A stretch of 64,000 nucleotides of DNA, taken from Paenibacillus macquariensis (lineage in GTDB: Bacteria > Bacillota > Bacilli > Paenibacillales > Paenibacillaceae). Positions within the stretch are counted from its first letter, which is position 1, and each line of letters begins with the position of its first letter. The notes beneath the pieces were generated by a model. That model saw nothing but the letters and a program-made list of their open reading frames with translations, had not been told where the DNA came from and did no database searches. Below, piece after piece: positions 39,797 through 49,237 of the stretch. Both the position numbers and the translations under genes were made by a program. The stretch spans positions 62,001 through 126,000 of the forward strand of contig NZ_FTNK01000007.1 in NCBI RefSeq assembly GCF_900156375.1, given 5' to 3'.

Positions 39797-40149
39797 ACTA
39801 ATTCCATCACCTTAGCATCAGACCATAATTTCTCAAGATTATAGAATTCACGTTCATCGCGGTGGAATACATGAACAATAACGTCTCCCAAATCCATTAA
39901 TACCCAACGAGCGGAATTCATTCCTTCGATTCCACGGATGTTAGTACCTGCTTCCATAGCCGACTTACGAATTTCGGTAGCAATGGCTTGTACTTGTACA
40001 TCAGAGTTACCATGACAAATAACAAAATAATCGGCAACTAAAGATACCCCTCTTAAATCCAGTGCAACGATGTCCATTGCCTTTCTATCTTGCGCGCCAG
40101 TTACCGCTAAATCCAACAATTTCTCAGGTCCAATAAACTTTTGACTCAT
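39793..40149 (-). CDS. rsfS: Ribosomal silencing factor RsfS
   Basis: A 118-residue protein that binds L14 (uL14) and blocks subunit joining in starvation. The family segment DLRGVSLVADYFVICHGNS and the C-terminal WVLMDLGDVIVHVFHRDER are present. It overlaps yqeK by four bases upstream and the cvfB start by four bases downstream. Confidence 0.95.
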   Translation of the reverse strand: MSQKFIGPEKLLDLAVTGAQDRKAMDIVALDLRGVSLVADYFVICHGNSDVQVQAIATEIRKSAMEAGTNIRGIEGMNSARWVLMDLGDVIVHVFHRDEREFYNLEKLWSDAKVMELV

Positions 40150-40724
40150 GAATTCGCCCCCATTTGCTTTATCAAATCATTACGTGCTAATACCGTTAAC
40201 GGGTATATTATTTGCCTACGTGACACTAGTAAACTGATTGTAGAATCCAATCCAGCTACTAGGCCTCCCTCTAGACTATGGTTGGCTAGTTCCCGAATAT
40301 TATTCACGCCAGGATAGTCTCTTCCCGGCTCGATATAATCAGCTAGACATACCACCTTGTCAAGTCTAGTCATACCAACCCTACCAGCTGTGTGATAGCG
40401 AATGGCATCCAAAATTTCAATGTCTTCAATTCCATATTCATGACTCGCTACAAAAGCACCTACTTCAGCATGCCAAAGTTGCTTATTGTATAACAACAGA
40501 TCATCAGATAACTGATTGTCCGAGAGAACCGTTCTTAACGTCTCTATCGGCCAGTATTTAGCTACATCATGTAAAATCGCTGCTAAATCCGCCTTAACAG
40601 GATCTGCTCCATACTGTTCTGCCAGCTTAACTGCCGTATCCATAACACCTTGTGTGTGCTGCCAACGTTGTTCCGGCATCTGACTTGATACGACTTTAAT
40701 AAGTTCATCACGGCTGAATTTCAT
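40146..40724 (-). CDS. yqeK: HD-domain Ap4A hydrolase YqeK
   Basis: A 192-residue HD-superfamily protein; members hydrolyse diadenosine tetraphosphate symmetrically. The signature HTQGVMDTAVKLAEQYG provides the first His, LHDVAKYWP the HD pair, and RYHTAGRVGMTRLDKVVCLA the later His and Asp. It overlaps nadD by 17 bases, so the two are cotranscribed. Confidence 0.93.
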   Translation of the reverse strand: MKFSRDELIKVVSSQMPEQRWQHTQGVMDTAVKLAEQYGADPVKADLAAILHDVAKYWPIETLRTVLSDNQLSDDLLLYNKQLWHAEVGAFVASHEYGIEDIEILDAIRYHTAGRVGMTRLDKVVCLADYIEPGRDYPGVNNIRELANHSLEGGLVAGLDSTISLLVSRRQIIYPLTVLARNDLIKQMGANS

Positions 40725-41298
40725 ATAACCCGCTCCTTATTATATATTCATACACTCGTTCAGGCACCATATAACGGATGGAATGCCCCATCTCTGCCTT
40801 TTCTCTTATCTCAGAAGAGGAGATATCCACAAGTGGCATGTCAGCCAGTAGCACTCTACGCTGTAAATAGGACGGAAGAGTAAGCAGATCCAAAGGTGAA
40901 CCTGGACGACCTACACCGATAAACGTTAACATCTCCGATAAATCCTCAATTCGATCCCATTTAGGTAAATAGTTAACCATATCTGCTCCAATGATGAAAT
41001 AGAAGTCAACTGATGGGTAGGTCTCTTGAAGCTCTTCGATCGTGTCTATGGTGTAGGATACGCCACCTCTTCTCACCTCTATATCCAGCGTTCTAAAAGA
41101 AGGATGGTCCTTTATCGCTTCGGTTACCATCATTAAGCGTTGTTCACCCGTCGCTCCAGCCTTCTCTTTGTGAGGAGGTATATGGCTTGGCATAAACCAG
41201 ACTTCATCCAACTGATAAGAATCTCTAGCCGATTCCGCTGCAAGCAAGTGTCCGATATGAAGCGGATCAAAGGTCCCCCCCATGATACCTATCTTCAT
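40708..41298 (-). CDS. nadD: Nicotinate-nucleotide adenylyltransferase
   Basis: A 196-residue enzyme that makes nicotinate adenine dinucleotide in NAD synthesis. The nucleotidyltransferase motif GGTFDPLHIGHLLAAE and the second motif SSSEIREKAEMGHSIRYMVP are intact. It lies between yhbY and yqeK. Confidence 0.96.
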   Translation of the reverse strand: MKIGIMGGTFDPLHIGHLLAAESARDSYQLDEVWFMPSHIPPHKEKAGATGEQRLMMVTEAIKDHPSFRTLDIEVRRGGVSYTIDTIEELQETYPSVDFYFIIGADMVNYLPKWDRIEDLSEMLTFIGVGRPGSPLDLLTLPSYLQRRVLLADMPLVDISSSEIREKAEMGHSIRYMVPERVYEYIIRSGLYEIQP

Positions 41299-41315
41299 GT
41301 TGAATCCTCCCCAAC

Positions 41316-41606
41316 TTAAGGCAGTTGAATTTGTTTATTATCTTTTGATTCTTTATACAATACAACCACTTTTCCGATAACTTGAACTAATTCCGCACCA
41401 GATTGTTTAGCCAATTCTGCTCCGATTTCATTCTTATCTTCAAGGCAAGTGTTAAGAACTGTGATCTTCATAAGTTCTCTCTTCTCAATAGCTTCTACGA
41501 TATGACGAATCAAATGATCATTCGTTCCATTCTTACCTACTTGGAATACAGGATCCAAATGATGTGCTTGTGAACGTAAAAAACGTTTCTGTTTGCCGGT
41601 TAACAT
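41316..41606 (-). CDS. yhbY: RNA-binding YhbY/CRM-domain protein (YqeI)
   Basis: A 96-residue CRM-domain protein associated with ribosome assembly. The sequence LTGKQKRFLRSQAHHLDPVF, QVGKNG and the basic helix match the family. I chose the ATG at 41606: the upstream TTG candidate at 41627 overlaps the AAGGAG ribosome site. Confidence 0.93.
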   Translation of the reverse strand: MLTGKQKRFLRSQAHHLDPVFQVGKNGTNDHLIRHIVEAIEKRELMKITVLNTCLEDKNEIGAELAKQSGAELVQVIGKVVVLYKESKDNKQIQLP

Positions 41607-41655
41607 GTAATATTCAAGCTCCTTCAATTCAAATAATTAATCTTAAACTTATCAT

Positions 41656-42522
41656 TCAGTTCTGAAGACTCTTCAAGACCGCAGTCCGCATCGTCTCAAT
41701 TGGTGCAGGCATTCCTGTCCAAAATTCAAGGGCATATGCACCTTGATTGACAAACATGCCAAGACCACCATGTATCGTGCATCCTCTTTCATGGCTCTTC
41801 TTCAGAAATTCAGTTGTTAGTGGATTATAAATCAAATCACTAACGATAATTCCAGCTGGAATCAATTCTGGATCGATAGGCGTATGAGAAGTGTTAGGAT
41901 GCATCCCTATAGACGTTGTATTAATCACAACATCCATGTCCGCCAGAATATCAGACACTTTGTCTATGGTGATCGCTGAGATGTTCACCACTGATTTCCA
42001 TTCCTCTGCCATTTGGATAGCTTTGTCCTCAGTCCGATTTGCGATTATAAGGGTCTTCGGGTCTTCTTGAGCAAGAGCAGAAATGATGCCGCGAGCGGCT
42101 CCACCCGCTCCTAAGACCAGAATTGACTTCCCAAGCAAATCAACATGAGTCTCATCCTTCAACGAACGGACGTAACCAATCCCATCCGTGTTATATCCGG
42201 TGAGAATACCATTCTCATTCACAATCGTATTCACTGCGCCAATCCGAGCGGCGGAGTCGTCTATTTGATCTAGATATTTCATTACATCTACTTTATGCGG
42301 AATGGTCACATTAATCCCTCTGAATCCAAGCTCTTTGAACCTAGAGATCGCACTACCCAGATCCTCAGGACTAACGTGCAAGGGGAAATACTCCCCTTCG
42401 ATACCAAGCGCTTCTAAAGCAGCGTTATGCATTACAGGGGATTTAGAATGAGCGATAGGATCTCCGATCACCGCGAGAAGCATCCTCTTGTTCTGTTCTG
42501 AAGATAATTCTCTCCATAACAT
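41656..42522 (-). CDS. aroE: Shikimate dehydrogenase
   Basis: A 288-residue NADP-dependent enzyme reducing 3-dehydroshikimate in the chorismate pathway. The substrate site AVIGDPIAHSKSPVMHN, the catalytic Lys and Asp (NVTIPHK, YNTDGIG) and the NADP site VLGAGGAARGI followed by IANRTEDK are intact. The start has a modest GGGTG site; an internal ATG before LLAVIGDP, 13 codons later, is an alternative. Confidence 0.95.
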   Translation of the reverse strand: MLWRELSSEQNKRMLLAVIGDPIAHSKSPVMHNAALEALGIEGEYFPLHVSPEDLGSAISRFKELGFRGINVTIPHKVDVMKYLDQIDDSAARIGAVNTIVNENGILTGYNTDGIGYVRSLKDETHVDLLGKSILVLGAGGAARGIISALAQEDPKTLIIANRTEDKAIQMAEEWKSVVNISAITIDKVSDILADMDVVINTTSIGMHPNTSHTPIDPELIPAGIIVSDLIYNPLTTEFLKKSHERGCTIHGGLGMFVNQGAYALEFWTGMPAPIETMRTAVLKSLQN

Positions 42523-42554
42523 ATTCTTATTTCACCCGCTTTCTGCTGATTAGT

Positions 42555-43682
42555 CTATATCAAAGAAGGCCTAGATAGAACTTTCACACCACGTGGTACA
42601 TGGACTGCTATTAAAGCGCCTTGATCACTATTGATTTTGATCCAACCTAAACCTGAGATAAACACATCTGAACGAGTTCCCTTTTTAAGACTAAATTCGT
42701 GTCTTGTCCACTCAGGGAGCTTCGCTAAATTAGCTTGGTTAGGGGGAGTCAGCATCACGCCTGCATGATCTGCATACAGTGAGTCCGCACGTTCTAACTT
42801 CGTACGATGTATCACAACCTGTGGGCTAAGGAAGCATGTAAACGATTGGCGATCACCTTGTAAGAAGTCAAATCGAGCCATAGCACCAAAGAATAAGGTC
42901 TGACCTTCATTCAGCTGGTAAACCATTGGTTTAAGCGGATTCTCAGGCATTGTTGCTCCGAGATCCTCACGGCTCACGAGCTCACTGAAACGCCAAGGGT
43001 ATACGATACCCGGAGTATCAATAATAAAGCGGCCATCATCAAGTGGTATATTAACCATATCTAGCGTAGTACCTGGATAACGAGAAGTCGTTAGTTCTTG
43101 TTCAAGGTCACTGTAATCGCGGATGAGACGATTCACTAAGGTTGATTTACCTACATTGGTTGCACCAACAACATACACATCTCGATCTCCACGGTAAGTA
43201 GCTATCGTCTCAAGCAAGCGCTCAAATCCTTGATTCTTCTTGGCACTAACTAGCACGATTTCTTCCGTTTTAAGACCTTCTTCTTTGCTTTGTTGTTGAA
43301 CCCAGTTCTTAATTTTGTTCCAGTTCGTCACTTTCGGAAGAAGGTCAATCTTGTTTACCACAAGGATAACAGGATTATTCCCCACGAATCGTTGTAATCC
43401 AGAGATCATACTACCCTGGAAATCGAACAGATCAACAATATGAATAACAAGTGCATTCTTATTGCCAATTTGGCTTAACAGTTTCAAGAATTCGTCTTGA
43501 TCCACCGTAACGGACGATGATTCATTGTAATTCTTAATACGGAAACAGCGCTGACAAATAATCTGCTCTTGTTCTAACGCTTTGGGTGGTACGTAACCCG
43601 GTAGATCTGATTGCTCGGTTTGTAGTGTAATACCACACCCGCTGCAGTTCATGGCTTCTTGCTCGCCAATAGATTCTTTCAT
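42555..43682 (-). CDS. yqeH: Circularly permuted ribosome-biogenesis GTPase YqeH
   Basis: A 375-residue GTPase needed for 30S assembly in Bacillus. An N-terminal zinc finger (CSGCGITLQ…ICQRCF) is followed by the permuted order NKIDLLPK (G4), GATNVGKSTLVNRL (G1), RYPGTTLD (G2) and DTPGI (G3). It overlaps yqeG by four bases and precedes aroE, as in B. subtilis. Confidence 0.96.
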   Translation of the reverse strand: MKESIGEQEAMNCSGCGITLQTEQSDLPGYVPPKALEQEQIICQRCFRIKNYNESSSVTVDQDEFLKLLSQIGNKNALVIHIVDLFDFQGSMISGLQRFVGNNPVILVVNKIDLLPKVTNWNKIKNWVQQQSKEEGLKTEEIVLVSAKKNQGFERLLETIATYRGDRDVYVVGATNVGKSTLVNRLIRDYSDLEQELTTSRYPGTTLDMVNIPLDDGRFIIDTPGIVYPWRFSELVSREDLGATMPENPLKPMVYQLNEGQTLFFGAMARFDFLQGDRQSFTCFLSPQVVIHRTKLERADSLYADHAGVMLTPPNQANLAKLPEWTRHEFSLKKGTRSDVFISGLGWIKINSDQGALIAVHVPRGVKVLSRPSLI

Positions 43683-44206
43683 TCTTTATGTTCCTCCTCG
43701 AGCCATAATCCTTTTTTGCGAAGACTTTTAAGCGCAATGCGCTCCACTCTCCGATTGATTCTTGTTCCCCATCCTTCGTCCTGAACCGAGATGGGTAGTA
43801 CTAATACTGTAAGTAACCCAAGCCGATTACCACCTAACACATCAGTCAGCATTTGGTCGCCTACCATAATCGTCTCTGTATTTGAAAGTCCCATCATCTT
43901 CATTGCCTTATTAAACGACTTAAGGGAAGGTTTACGGGCTTCATGTAGATATTGAATGTCCAATGGAGTAGCAAAATCCGATACTCGCTTTAGATGATTG
44001 TTGGATACAATGATCAATTGAAATCCAGTCTTTTTCACCAATTCAAACCAAGCGATCAATTCCGGATGGGCAAGCGGTGCTTTGGCACCTACAAGCGTAT
44101 TGTCCAAATCCGTAATAATCCCTCGGTATCCCTGTGCATATAGATCTTCCAAATCGATATCAAATACTGTATTCACCCGTACTTTAGGCAGCAACATTTC
44201 AAACAA
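43679..44206 (-). CDS. yqeG: HAD-superfamily phosphatase YqeG
   Basis: A 175-residue HAD phosphatase of subfamily IIIA. Motif I is ITDLDNTLVG, motif II is IIVSNN, and GDQMLTDVLGGNRLG is motif IV. It is the first gene of the yqeG-yqeH-aroE block. The substrate is unknown; some relatives act on phosphatidylglycerol phosphate, an inference only. Confidence 0.92.
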   Translation of the reverse strand: MFEMLLPKVRVNTVFDIDLEDLYAQGYRGIITDLDNTLVGAKAPLAHPELIAWFELVKKTGFQLIIVSNNHLKRVSDFATPLDIQYLHEARKPSLKSFNKAMKMMGLSNTETIMVGDQMLTDVLGGNRLGLLTVLVLPISVQDEGWGTRINRRVERIALKSLRKKGLWLEEEHKE

Positions 44207-44270
44207 GTCAAGTCACCTCAGTTTCATACGACAAACTATACCATAATATCATGAGTTATTACAAAAGAAA

Positions 44271-44300
44271 CCGCCCCTTTTGCATCAGCAAAAAGGACGG
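44271..44300 (-). terminator. Terminator of the MoxR/DUF58/transglutaminase operon
   Basis: On the minus strand CCGTCCTTTTTGC pairs with GCAAAAGGGGCGG (with G-T pairs), followed by TTTCTTTTG. It starts just after the transglutaminase-gene stop. Confidence 0.85.
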
Positions 44301-44308
44301 GGCTGTGA

Positions 44309-46510
44309 CTACCTTTTATTTTTAGCTCTTAAAGAGACTTTCAGCTGTTCTTCAATCTTCTGTGCCACACGCCATTCATCACTCGCAATCGTTTCAGGAC
44401 TATACCGTGCTTTTTCGAAAAGTTGTAGAAGAGAACTTAAGGATGGCTCTAGGTTCGGGGCACTCGTCTGCCACTTCATCACGACCTCACGTAACGTCTC
44501 ATGCTTCTCACGTGTCATGCCCTGTTTGTGCAAATACCTCAGACAACGTTCAGTTTCAATAACCACTTTCTCAGCTGGAGTTAGTTTTTTTCTCATCCGT
44601 AGTCGACGTATTAAGAAATGTAAAGAATCACCGGAGCGCCACCCGATATAACCCAGCCACAAGAGTAACACCGTAATTACTGCGATAACCATCCCTTGGA
44701 TCCAAGGTAATGTCTTTCCCCAATAAGTCGAGTTATGTCCTGCTTTATCAAGCCCCTCTTCACTAGTTAGCTGATCCTTTTCGTCCATATCCACACTATT
44801 TTCCCCTGAAAAGGTAGGCATAGTAAATCCCGGTGTTGCTTCAATTGGAATCCAACCATATGGACCGAAATAAACTTCTACCCATGAGTGCGCGTCAGCA
44901 TTGGTCACCCTGTATGAATCTGGATCTATCTGTTCTGGTCTCATCATACTGAACTCATCCATTTGAGGCTGGCTACCCGGAGCATATCCCTTGACCCATC
45001 GAGCTGGAATGCCAAGTGATCTTGTCATCATGGCCATTGAAGTTGAGAAATAATTACAATACCCTGCACGAATCTCAAATAAAAAGCTATCTACGAAATC
45101 ATCACTTTTTTTGAGAGATAGATTTGGCGTGTTCGTATATTCAAAGTTCGTTTGTAGATATGTTTGTAATAACGTTATCTTGTCATACGGAGTTACAGCT
45201 GATTCTGTCAAATCCTTAGCGAGTTCTTTAACTCGTGTGGGGAAACCATCAGGTATCTGCAAATATTCCTTTTCATTAGAATCCCCATAAAGATCTTCGA
45301 AAGATTTCTTTCTTAATTCTTCTATCGGAACAATAGGAACTTCCGACGTGATCGAATACGTTTTTGGATATAGTGATGCCTTACTCGCAGTATTCCAATG
45401 AAGTTCTGCTTGTGAATCCTTCCACTGAATCCCGCGCATGTCCTCATCACCTTCTATCGTCTGAACCGAGGAAATCGCATATGCACCAAATAACACTGGA
45501 AATTCGTTGCTATTTTGGAATATCATCGTTTGTTGAACTTTCTCCGTCTGTAACATGGATGTAGTAGCTTGTTTCAACTCTTGCCCAACCACGACATCGT
45601 CATACTTATTTGTCTCTTTGGATTCATTCTCCCAACCTGTTCCTGAATAGATCCTTCTAGTCTCTCCACGCCAATAATTTCGTTTGGCTGAACGAACCGT
45701 CATCACCGGAGAATAATCGAATTCAAATGCGCCGCCCAACTTATTATCGTCATTACTGTAACCTGACACGGTTGGTTGTACATCCAATGCTCCAATCTCA
45801 GGCTGTTTCTCTCTATCCCCTACAGACTCATTTCGCCCTGTCCATGCAGAGTAGGGGTCCTGCAATATTGGGGAAATTTTGGGCATGTTAACACCCAGTA
45901 GAAAGATCACCGAGAAAATCAGTACAATATGAACAATCATTTCGAGTGGGTAGTCAATCAGATTTCTCCAACCTTCAGGATATTTTTTTTTGAATTCCTG
46001 AAAATGATGACTTACCAACCAGCCCATCAGAGATAGCACCATCCATGCAACTTCATCCCAAAGAATCATGGACGAGAAAGAATCAATTATAGCCATTGCA
46101 ACGATATTAAGTCCCATGAACACAAGGATTCGCCTTTGAGTCGTTAAAAACTTAGCAAGACACAGACATATTAATGCTGTACTAAATGCAAACCAAATAT
46201 AGGGGTGATACCCGCTGATGTAATATTCAATTCCTTCACCGCTCGGCATGTAAACATCGTATTCAATAAGAGTATATCGAAGCACCAAGAGGATTATCCC
46301 ACATTCGAGAAGAATCCGATAAATCCTCTTAAACGGCAGCAAGACTTCAATCATCACTATTATAATGAGGGTTCTACCTACTAATGAAGTGGTTTCTTTG
46401 AACCATACCGGTTCAGTATAGGTCAGCCACTGCTGTGCAACGATCCATATCCAAAGAAAGGAAAGCGAGGTTAACCAATCATATTTGAGGAAAAATTTAC
46501 GGTTGGTCAT
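44309..46510 (-). CDS. Transglutaminase-domain membrane protein (TgpA-like)
   Basis: A 733-residue protein with about six N-terminal membrane helices (residues ~1-215), a large extracytoplasmic transglutaminase-like domain and a further membrane helix near residue 610. The catalytic Cys is in RAGYCNYFSTSMAMM, and the His in NADAHSWVEVYFG with the acidic residue in PIEATPGF. It is coupled to the DUF58 gene by a four-base overlap. MoxR/DUF58/TgpA sets are thought to act in membrane-linked protein maturation; the target is unknown. Confidence 0.88.
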   Translation of the reverse strand: MTNRKFFLKYDWLTSLSFLWIWIVAQQWLTYTEPVWFKETTSLVGRTLIIIVMIEVLLPFKRIYRILLECGIILLVLRYTLIEYDVYMPSGEGIEYYISGYHPYIWFAFSTALICLCLAKFLTTQRRILVFMGLNIVAMAIIDSFSSMILWDEVAWMVLSLMGWLVSHHFQEFKKKYPEGWRNLIDYPLEMIVHIVLIFSVIFLLGVNMPKISPILQDPYSAWTGRNESVGDREKQPEIGALDVQPTVSGYSNDDNKLGGAFEFDYSPVMTVRSAKRNYWRGETRRIYSGTGWENESKETNKYDDVVVGQELKQATTSMLQTEKVQQTMIFQNSNEFPVLFGAYAISSVQTIEGDEDMRGIQWKDSQAELHWNTASKASLYPKTYSITSEVPIVPIEELRKKSFEDLYGDSNEKEYLQIPDGFPTRVKELAKDLTESAVTPYDKITLLQTYLQTNFEYTNTPNLSLKKSDDFVDSFLFEIRAGYCNYFSTSMAMMTRSLGIPARWVKGYAPGSQPQMDEFSMMRPEQIDPDSYRVTNADAHSWVEVYFGPYGWIPIEATPGFTMPTFSGENSVDMDEKDQLTSEEGLDKAGHNSTYWGKTLPWIQGMVIAVITVLLLWLGYIGWRSGDSLHFLIRRLRMRKKLTPAEKVVIETERCLRYLHKQGMTREKHETLREVVMKWQTSAPNLEPSLSSLLQLFEKARYSPETIASDEWRVAQKIEEQLKVSLRAKNKR

Positions 46511-47751
46511 GCGTATCCCCTTCCTACTGCGTTAGGTAGTTCCTCTAGTGCAGAAACAGCGCACCCATGGATACCTCTCTGTCTCAGTACAGAGACCCAG
46601 TCTTTCGAAGAATCACCCTTTGAATTAAGAATGTGCAGGTGTGTGGGACTCATCCCACGAATATCCGCCCAACGGATTAACTCCATCACAGATGGACCAC
46701 TAATAGGGCTCACTAGAATGAAATAAGCACCTTGCGGAAAGAGGCGAGATGCCGATTCGAGCTTTGGAAGCAATTGGCCTACACCATCAGCATCCATATC
46801 AACAAGATGATGTAACATCTTCTGCCGCTCAAGTATACTTTCTGTTGGCGCTATAACAATCGTTTTGCTTCCAAGAGTACACAATCCAATTCCTATTCGT
46901 TCACGGTTCCTGTATTCCAATAAAGAAGATACTACAGAAATGGCAAGTTCAAATTGTGCTTCTGATCTGTAATGTGTTGCTATCGCATCCAGAATAATCA
47001 TCGTTTTGGGAACAGATTCATGTTCGAATTCTTTGGATTTCCAGGTCCCCGTCCTCGCAGTCGCATTCCAATGAACTCGCGTTAGGCGATCTCCGTATAC
47101 ATAATCACGTACACCGTTAATCTGCGTCGTTTCCCTGCGAGAAGAAGAAAAAGATGTCTGTGGTCCAACAAGACGAGAATTACGATCGAACAACTGCCAA
47201 TATGGTATCAAAACCGTACGTGGCATGACTCGAAATTGCCCTGGAGCATGAATTGATCCTTTATGTTCCAACAATCCAAAGATATCTTCACTTACACAAT
47301 CGGTATTCATGAAATGGTATCTACCACGCTCCAATGGCGGCGTCTTAAATACAAGCTGTGCTTGCCCACGAAAACTTGGGATCACACTTTCTTCGAAAGA
47401 CCACGATTGACCATTATGTTTCTTCAGTATTTCTCGAAGAATAATATAGGGGAATGGAAGATACCCAGGAATATTAACGTTAAGCTGAACATTCATCTGC
47501 TCACCCGCATGTAGCAGATCAAATTGTCCATTAACGAATGTAAGTTGCCGCTTGCCGACTGCTCTACTCATCCCACTATATCCACCTAACAGTAAGTAGC
47601 CCACAAATACGCTACACATCGCGAACAACATGGAAGAAGTCTTGCCACCTTGAAACAATAAATACAATAGAGTAATTCCCCATACAACAAGAACCCCCTG
47701 CACTCTAGGCCTGCGTAGTCCCCTTCCAATGGACTTCAAGGTAGAACTCAT
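46507..47751 (-). CDS. DUF58 protein of a MoxR operon
   Basis: A 414-residue protein with two N-terminal hydrophobic segments and a von Willebrand A-like C-terminal region. The DUF58 signature is RDYVYGDRLTRVHWNATART, followed by KSKEFE. It overlaps both the MoxR gene and the transglutaminase gene by four bases, which points to a tight operon and a shared complex. Confidence 0.88.
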   Translation of the reverse strand: MSSTLKSIGRGLRRPRVQGVLVVWGITLLYLLFQGGKTSSMLFAMCSVFVGYLLLGGYSGMSRAVGKRQLTFVNGQFDLLHAGEQMNVQLNVNIPGYLPFPYIILREILKKHNGQSWSFEESVIPSFRGQAQLVFKTPPLERGRYHFMNTDCVSEDIFGLLEHKGSIHAPGQFRVMPRTVLIPYWQLFDRNSRLVGPQTSFSSSRRETTQINGVRDYVYGDRLTRVHWNATARTGTWKSKEFEHESVPKTMIILDAIATHYRSEAQFELAISVVSSLLEYRNRERIGIGLCTLGSKTIVIAPTESILERQKMLHHLVDMDADGVGQLLPKLESASRLFPQGAYFILVSPISGPSVMELIRWADIRGMSPTHLHILNSKGDSSKDWVSVLRQRGIHGCAVSALEELPNAVGRGYA

Positions 47752-48716
47752 CCTTTATCGCCCATCATCATGGTCACAGGTACACTGACCCCTTGGATGA
47801 TACTCCCTAGAACTGATTCCACATGAATGCTTTCAAGACGTGATTCTGAGCGCAGTAAAATACGGTGAGATAAGATATACGGGGCTAATTTCTTAACGTC
47901 ATCTGGGAGTACGTAATCTCTTTCTTGTAGAAACGCATACGCTTTACACGCCATCATAAAAGCTAATGATGCTCTCGGACTAGCACCTAAAAGAACAGCC
48001 TGGTGATCACGCGTTCTTCGAATTAATTCAAGCATATAATCAACAACCACTTCATTTATATGTATATTTCGAATTTCTTGCTGAATGGTAGCAATGTGCT
48101 CCATATGGGTGACGGCTTCCAAGCGATCCACGGGTTGCCCTATCTGATGATTCAACAATAATTGTTTCTCTGTAGATGCGTCTGGATATCCGAGGTTAAT
48201 CTTCATCATAAACCGATCAAGCTGAGCTTCTGGAAGCGTATATGTACCTTCGAAATCAATTGGATTCTGAGTTGCAATTAACATAAAGGGATGAGGGAGA
48301 TCATGCGTTTCTCCATCCACCGTAACATTCCTCTCTTCCATCACTTCAAGCAGTGCTGATTGAGATTTAGTCGTTGCACGGTTAATTTCATCCACTAACA
48401 GTATATTGGTCATCACAGGACCCGGACGGAAATAAAATTGTTGGTCTCGTGGGTGAAATATGGACACGCCTGTAATATCACTTGGTAAAATATCAGGATT
48501 ACATTGAATACGGCGATAATCACCGCTAATGGATTTCGCAAGGGCCTTTACCAGCTGAGTCTTACCTGTACCTGGAACATCTTCAATAAGAACATGACCA
48601 CCAGCAAGAAGCGAAGTTAGCAGCAATTCTATTTCCACGGACTTCCCCAGTATGCATGATTCCAGATTAGAACGAAGCGCTGAAATGATTTGGATGGACT
48701 CTTTACGAATGGGCAT
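47748..48716 (-). CDS. MoxR-family AAA+ ATPase
   Basis: A 322-residue chaperone-like ATPase. Walker A is EDVPGTGKTQLVKAL, Walker B NILLVDEINRATTKSQSALL, and sensor 1 is ATQNPIDFEGTYTLPEAQLD. It heads the operon with DUF58 and transglutaminase partners. An AACAGGAGG ribosome site precedes the ATG. Confidence 0.95.
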   Translation of the reverse strand: MPIRKESIQIISALRSNLESCILGKSVEIELLLTSLLAGGHVLIEDVPGTGKTQLVKALAKSISGDYRRIQCNPDILPSDITGVSIFHPRDQQFYFRPGPVMTNILLVDEINRATTKSQSALLEVMEERNVTVDGETHDLPHPFMLIATQNPIDFEGTYTLPEAQLDRFMMKINLGYPDASTEKQLLLNHQIGQPVDRLEAVTHMEHIATIQQEIRNIHINEVVVDYMLELIRRTRDHQAVLLGASPRASLAFMMACKAYAFLQERDYVLPDDVKKLAPYILSHRILLRSESRLESIHVESVLGSIIQGVSVPVTMMMGDKG

Positions 48717-48921
48717 AAGTTATGAACCCTCCTGTTATTTTACATTTATTACATTGTACATGATGTATAGTTCTAAGTATATTGGGCATAATCCCTAAAT
48801 TGGACGTATTTTTTTATGCAAAATAAAAGCGATCATTGATAAGTGACAAGTTATTCGTGATTATTGATAATTCCAACGACCAACACAGAACTAAAGGAAA
48901 TGAATAACTATAAATAGACAA

Positions 48922-48957
48922 ATGAGCGTCTTTCGAAAGAAACTCGAAGACACTCAT
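48922..48957 (-). terminator. Hairpin after the 26-residue peptide gene
   Basis: ATGAGcGTCTT…CG / CG…AAGACaCTCAT forms an interrupted stem. It lies just downstream of the small gene at 48984 on the minus strand, with a moderate T-tract. Confidence 0.6.
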
Positions 48958-48983
48958 AAGACAACTCGTATGTTCGTTCTAAA

Positions 48984-49064
48984 TTAAAAGAGATACAGCA
49001 ATATGATGATCAACAAAATAAACAACACATAAATCACAATGCGTTTTCTCAACGTCAAATTCAT
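48984..49064 (-). CDS. 26-residue single-helix membrane peptide
   Basis: ATG at 49064 after AAAGGAGCACATATC, a strong ribosome site, encodes a peptide starting MNLTLRKRIV and ending IILLYLF, followed by TAA. A short basic N-terminus and about 18 hydrophobic residues suggest a membrane peptide. A hairpin follows it. No family is recognised; it could also be a toxin-like peptide. Confidence 0.6.
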   Translation of the reverse strand: MNLTLRKRIVIYVLFILLIIILLYLF

Positions 49065-49237
49065 GATATGTGCTCCTTTCTTTTGCCTAATACCGAGCAT
49101 TCACCCATAGCCATGTTATTCCGTTCAGACGATAATGGTGCAGATCGTTTCTGTTATAGACAATCTATAAGACAAAGTTCATACTTAATACGATGAAAAA
49201 TATCGTCATAACATAACTAAAAAGGAGTTTTCTTTCA

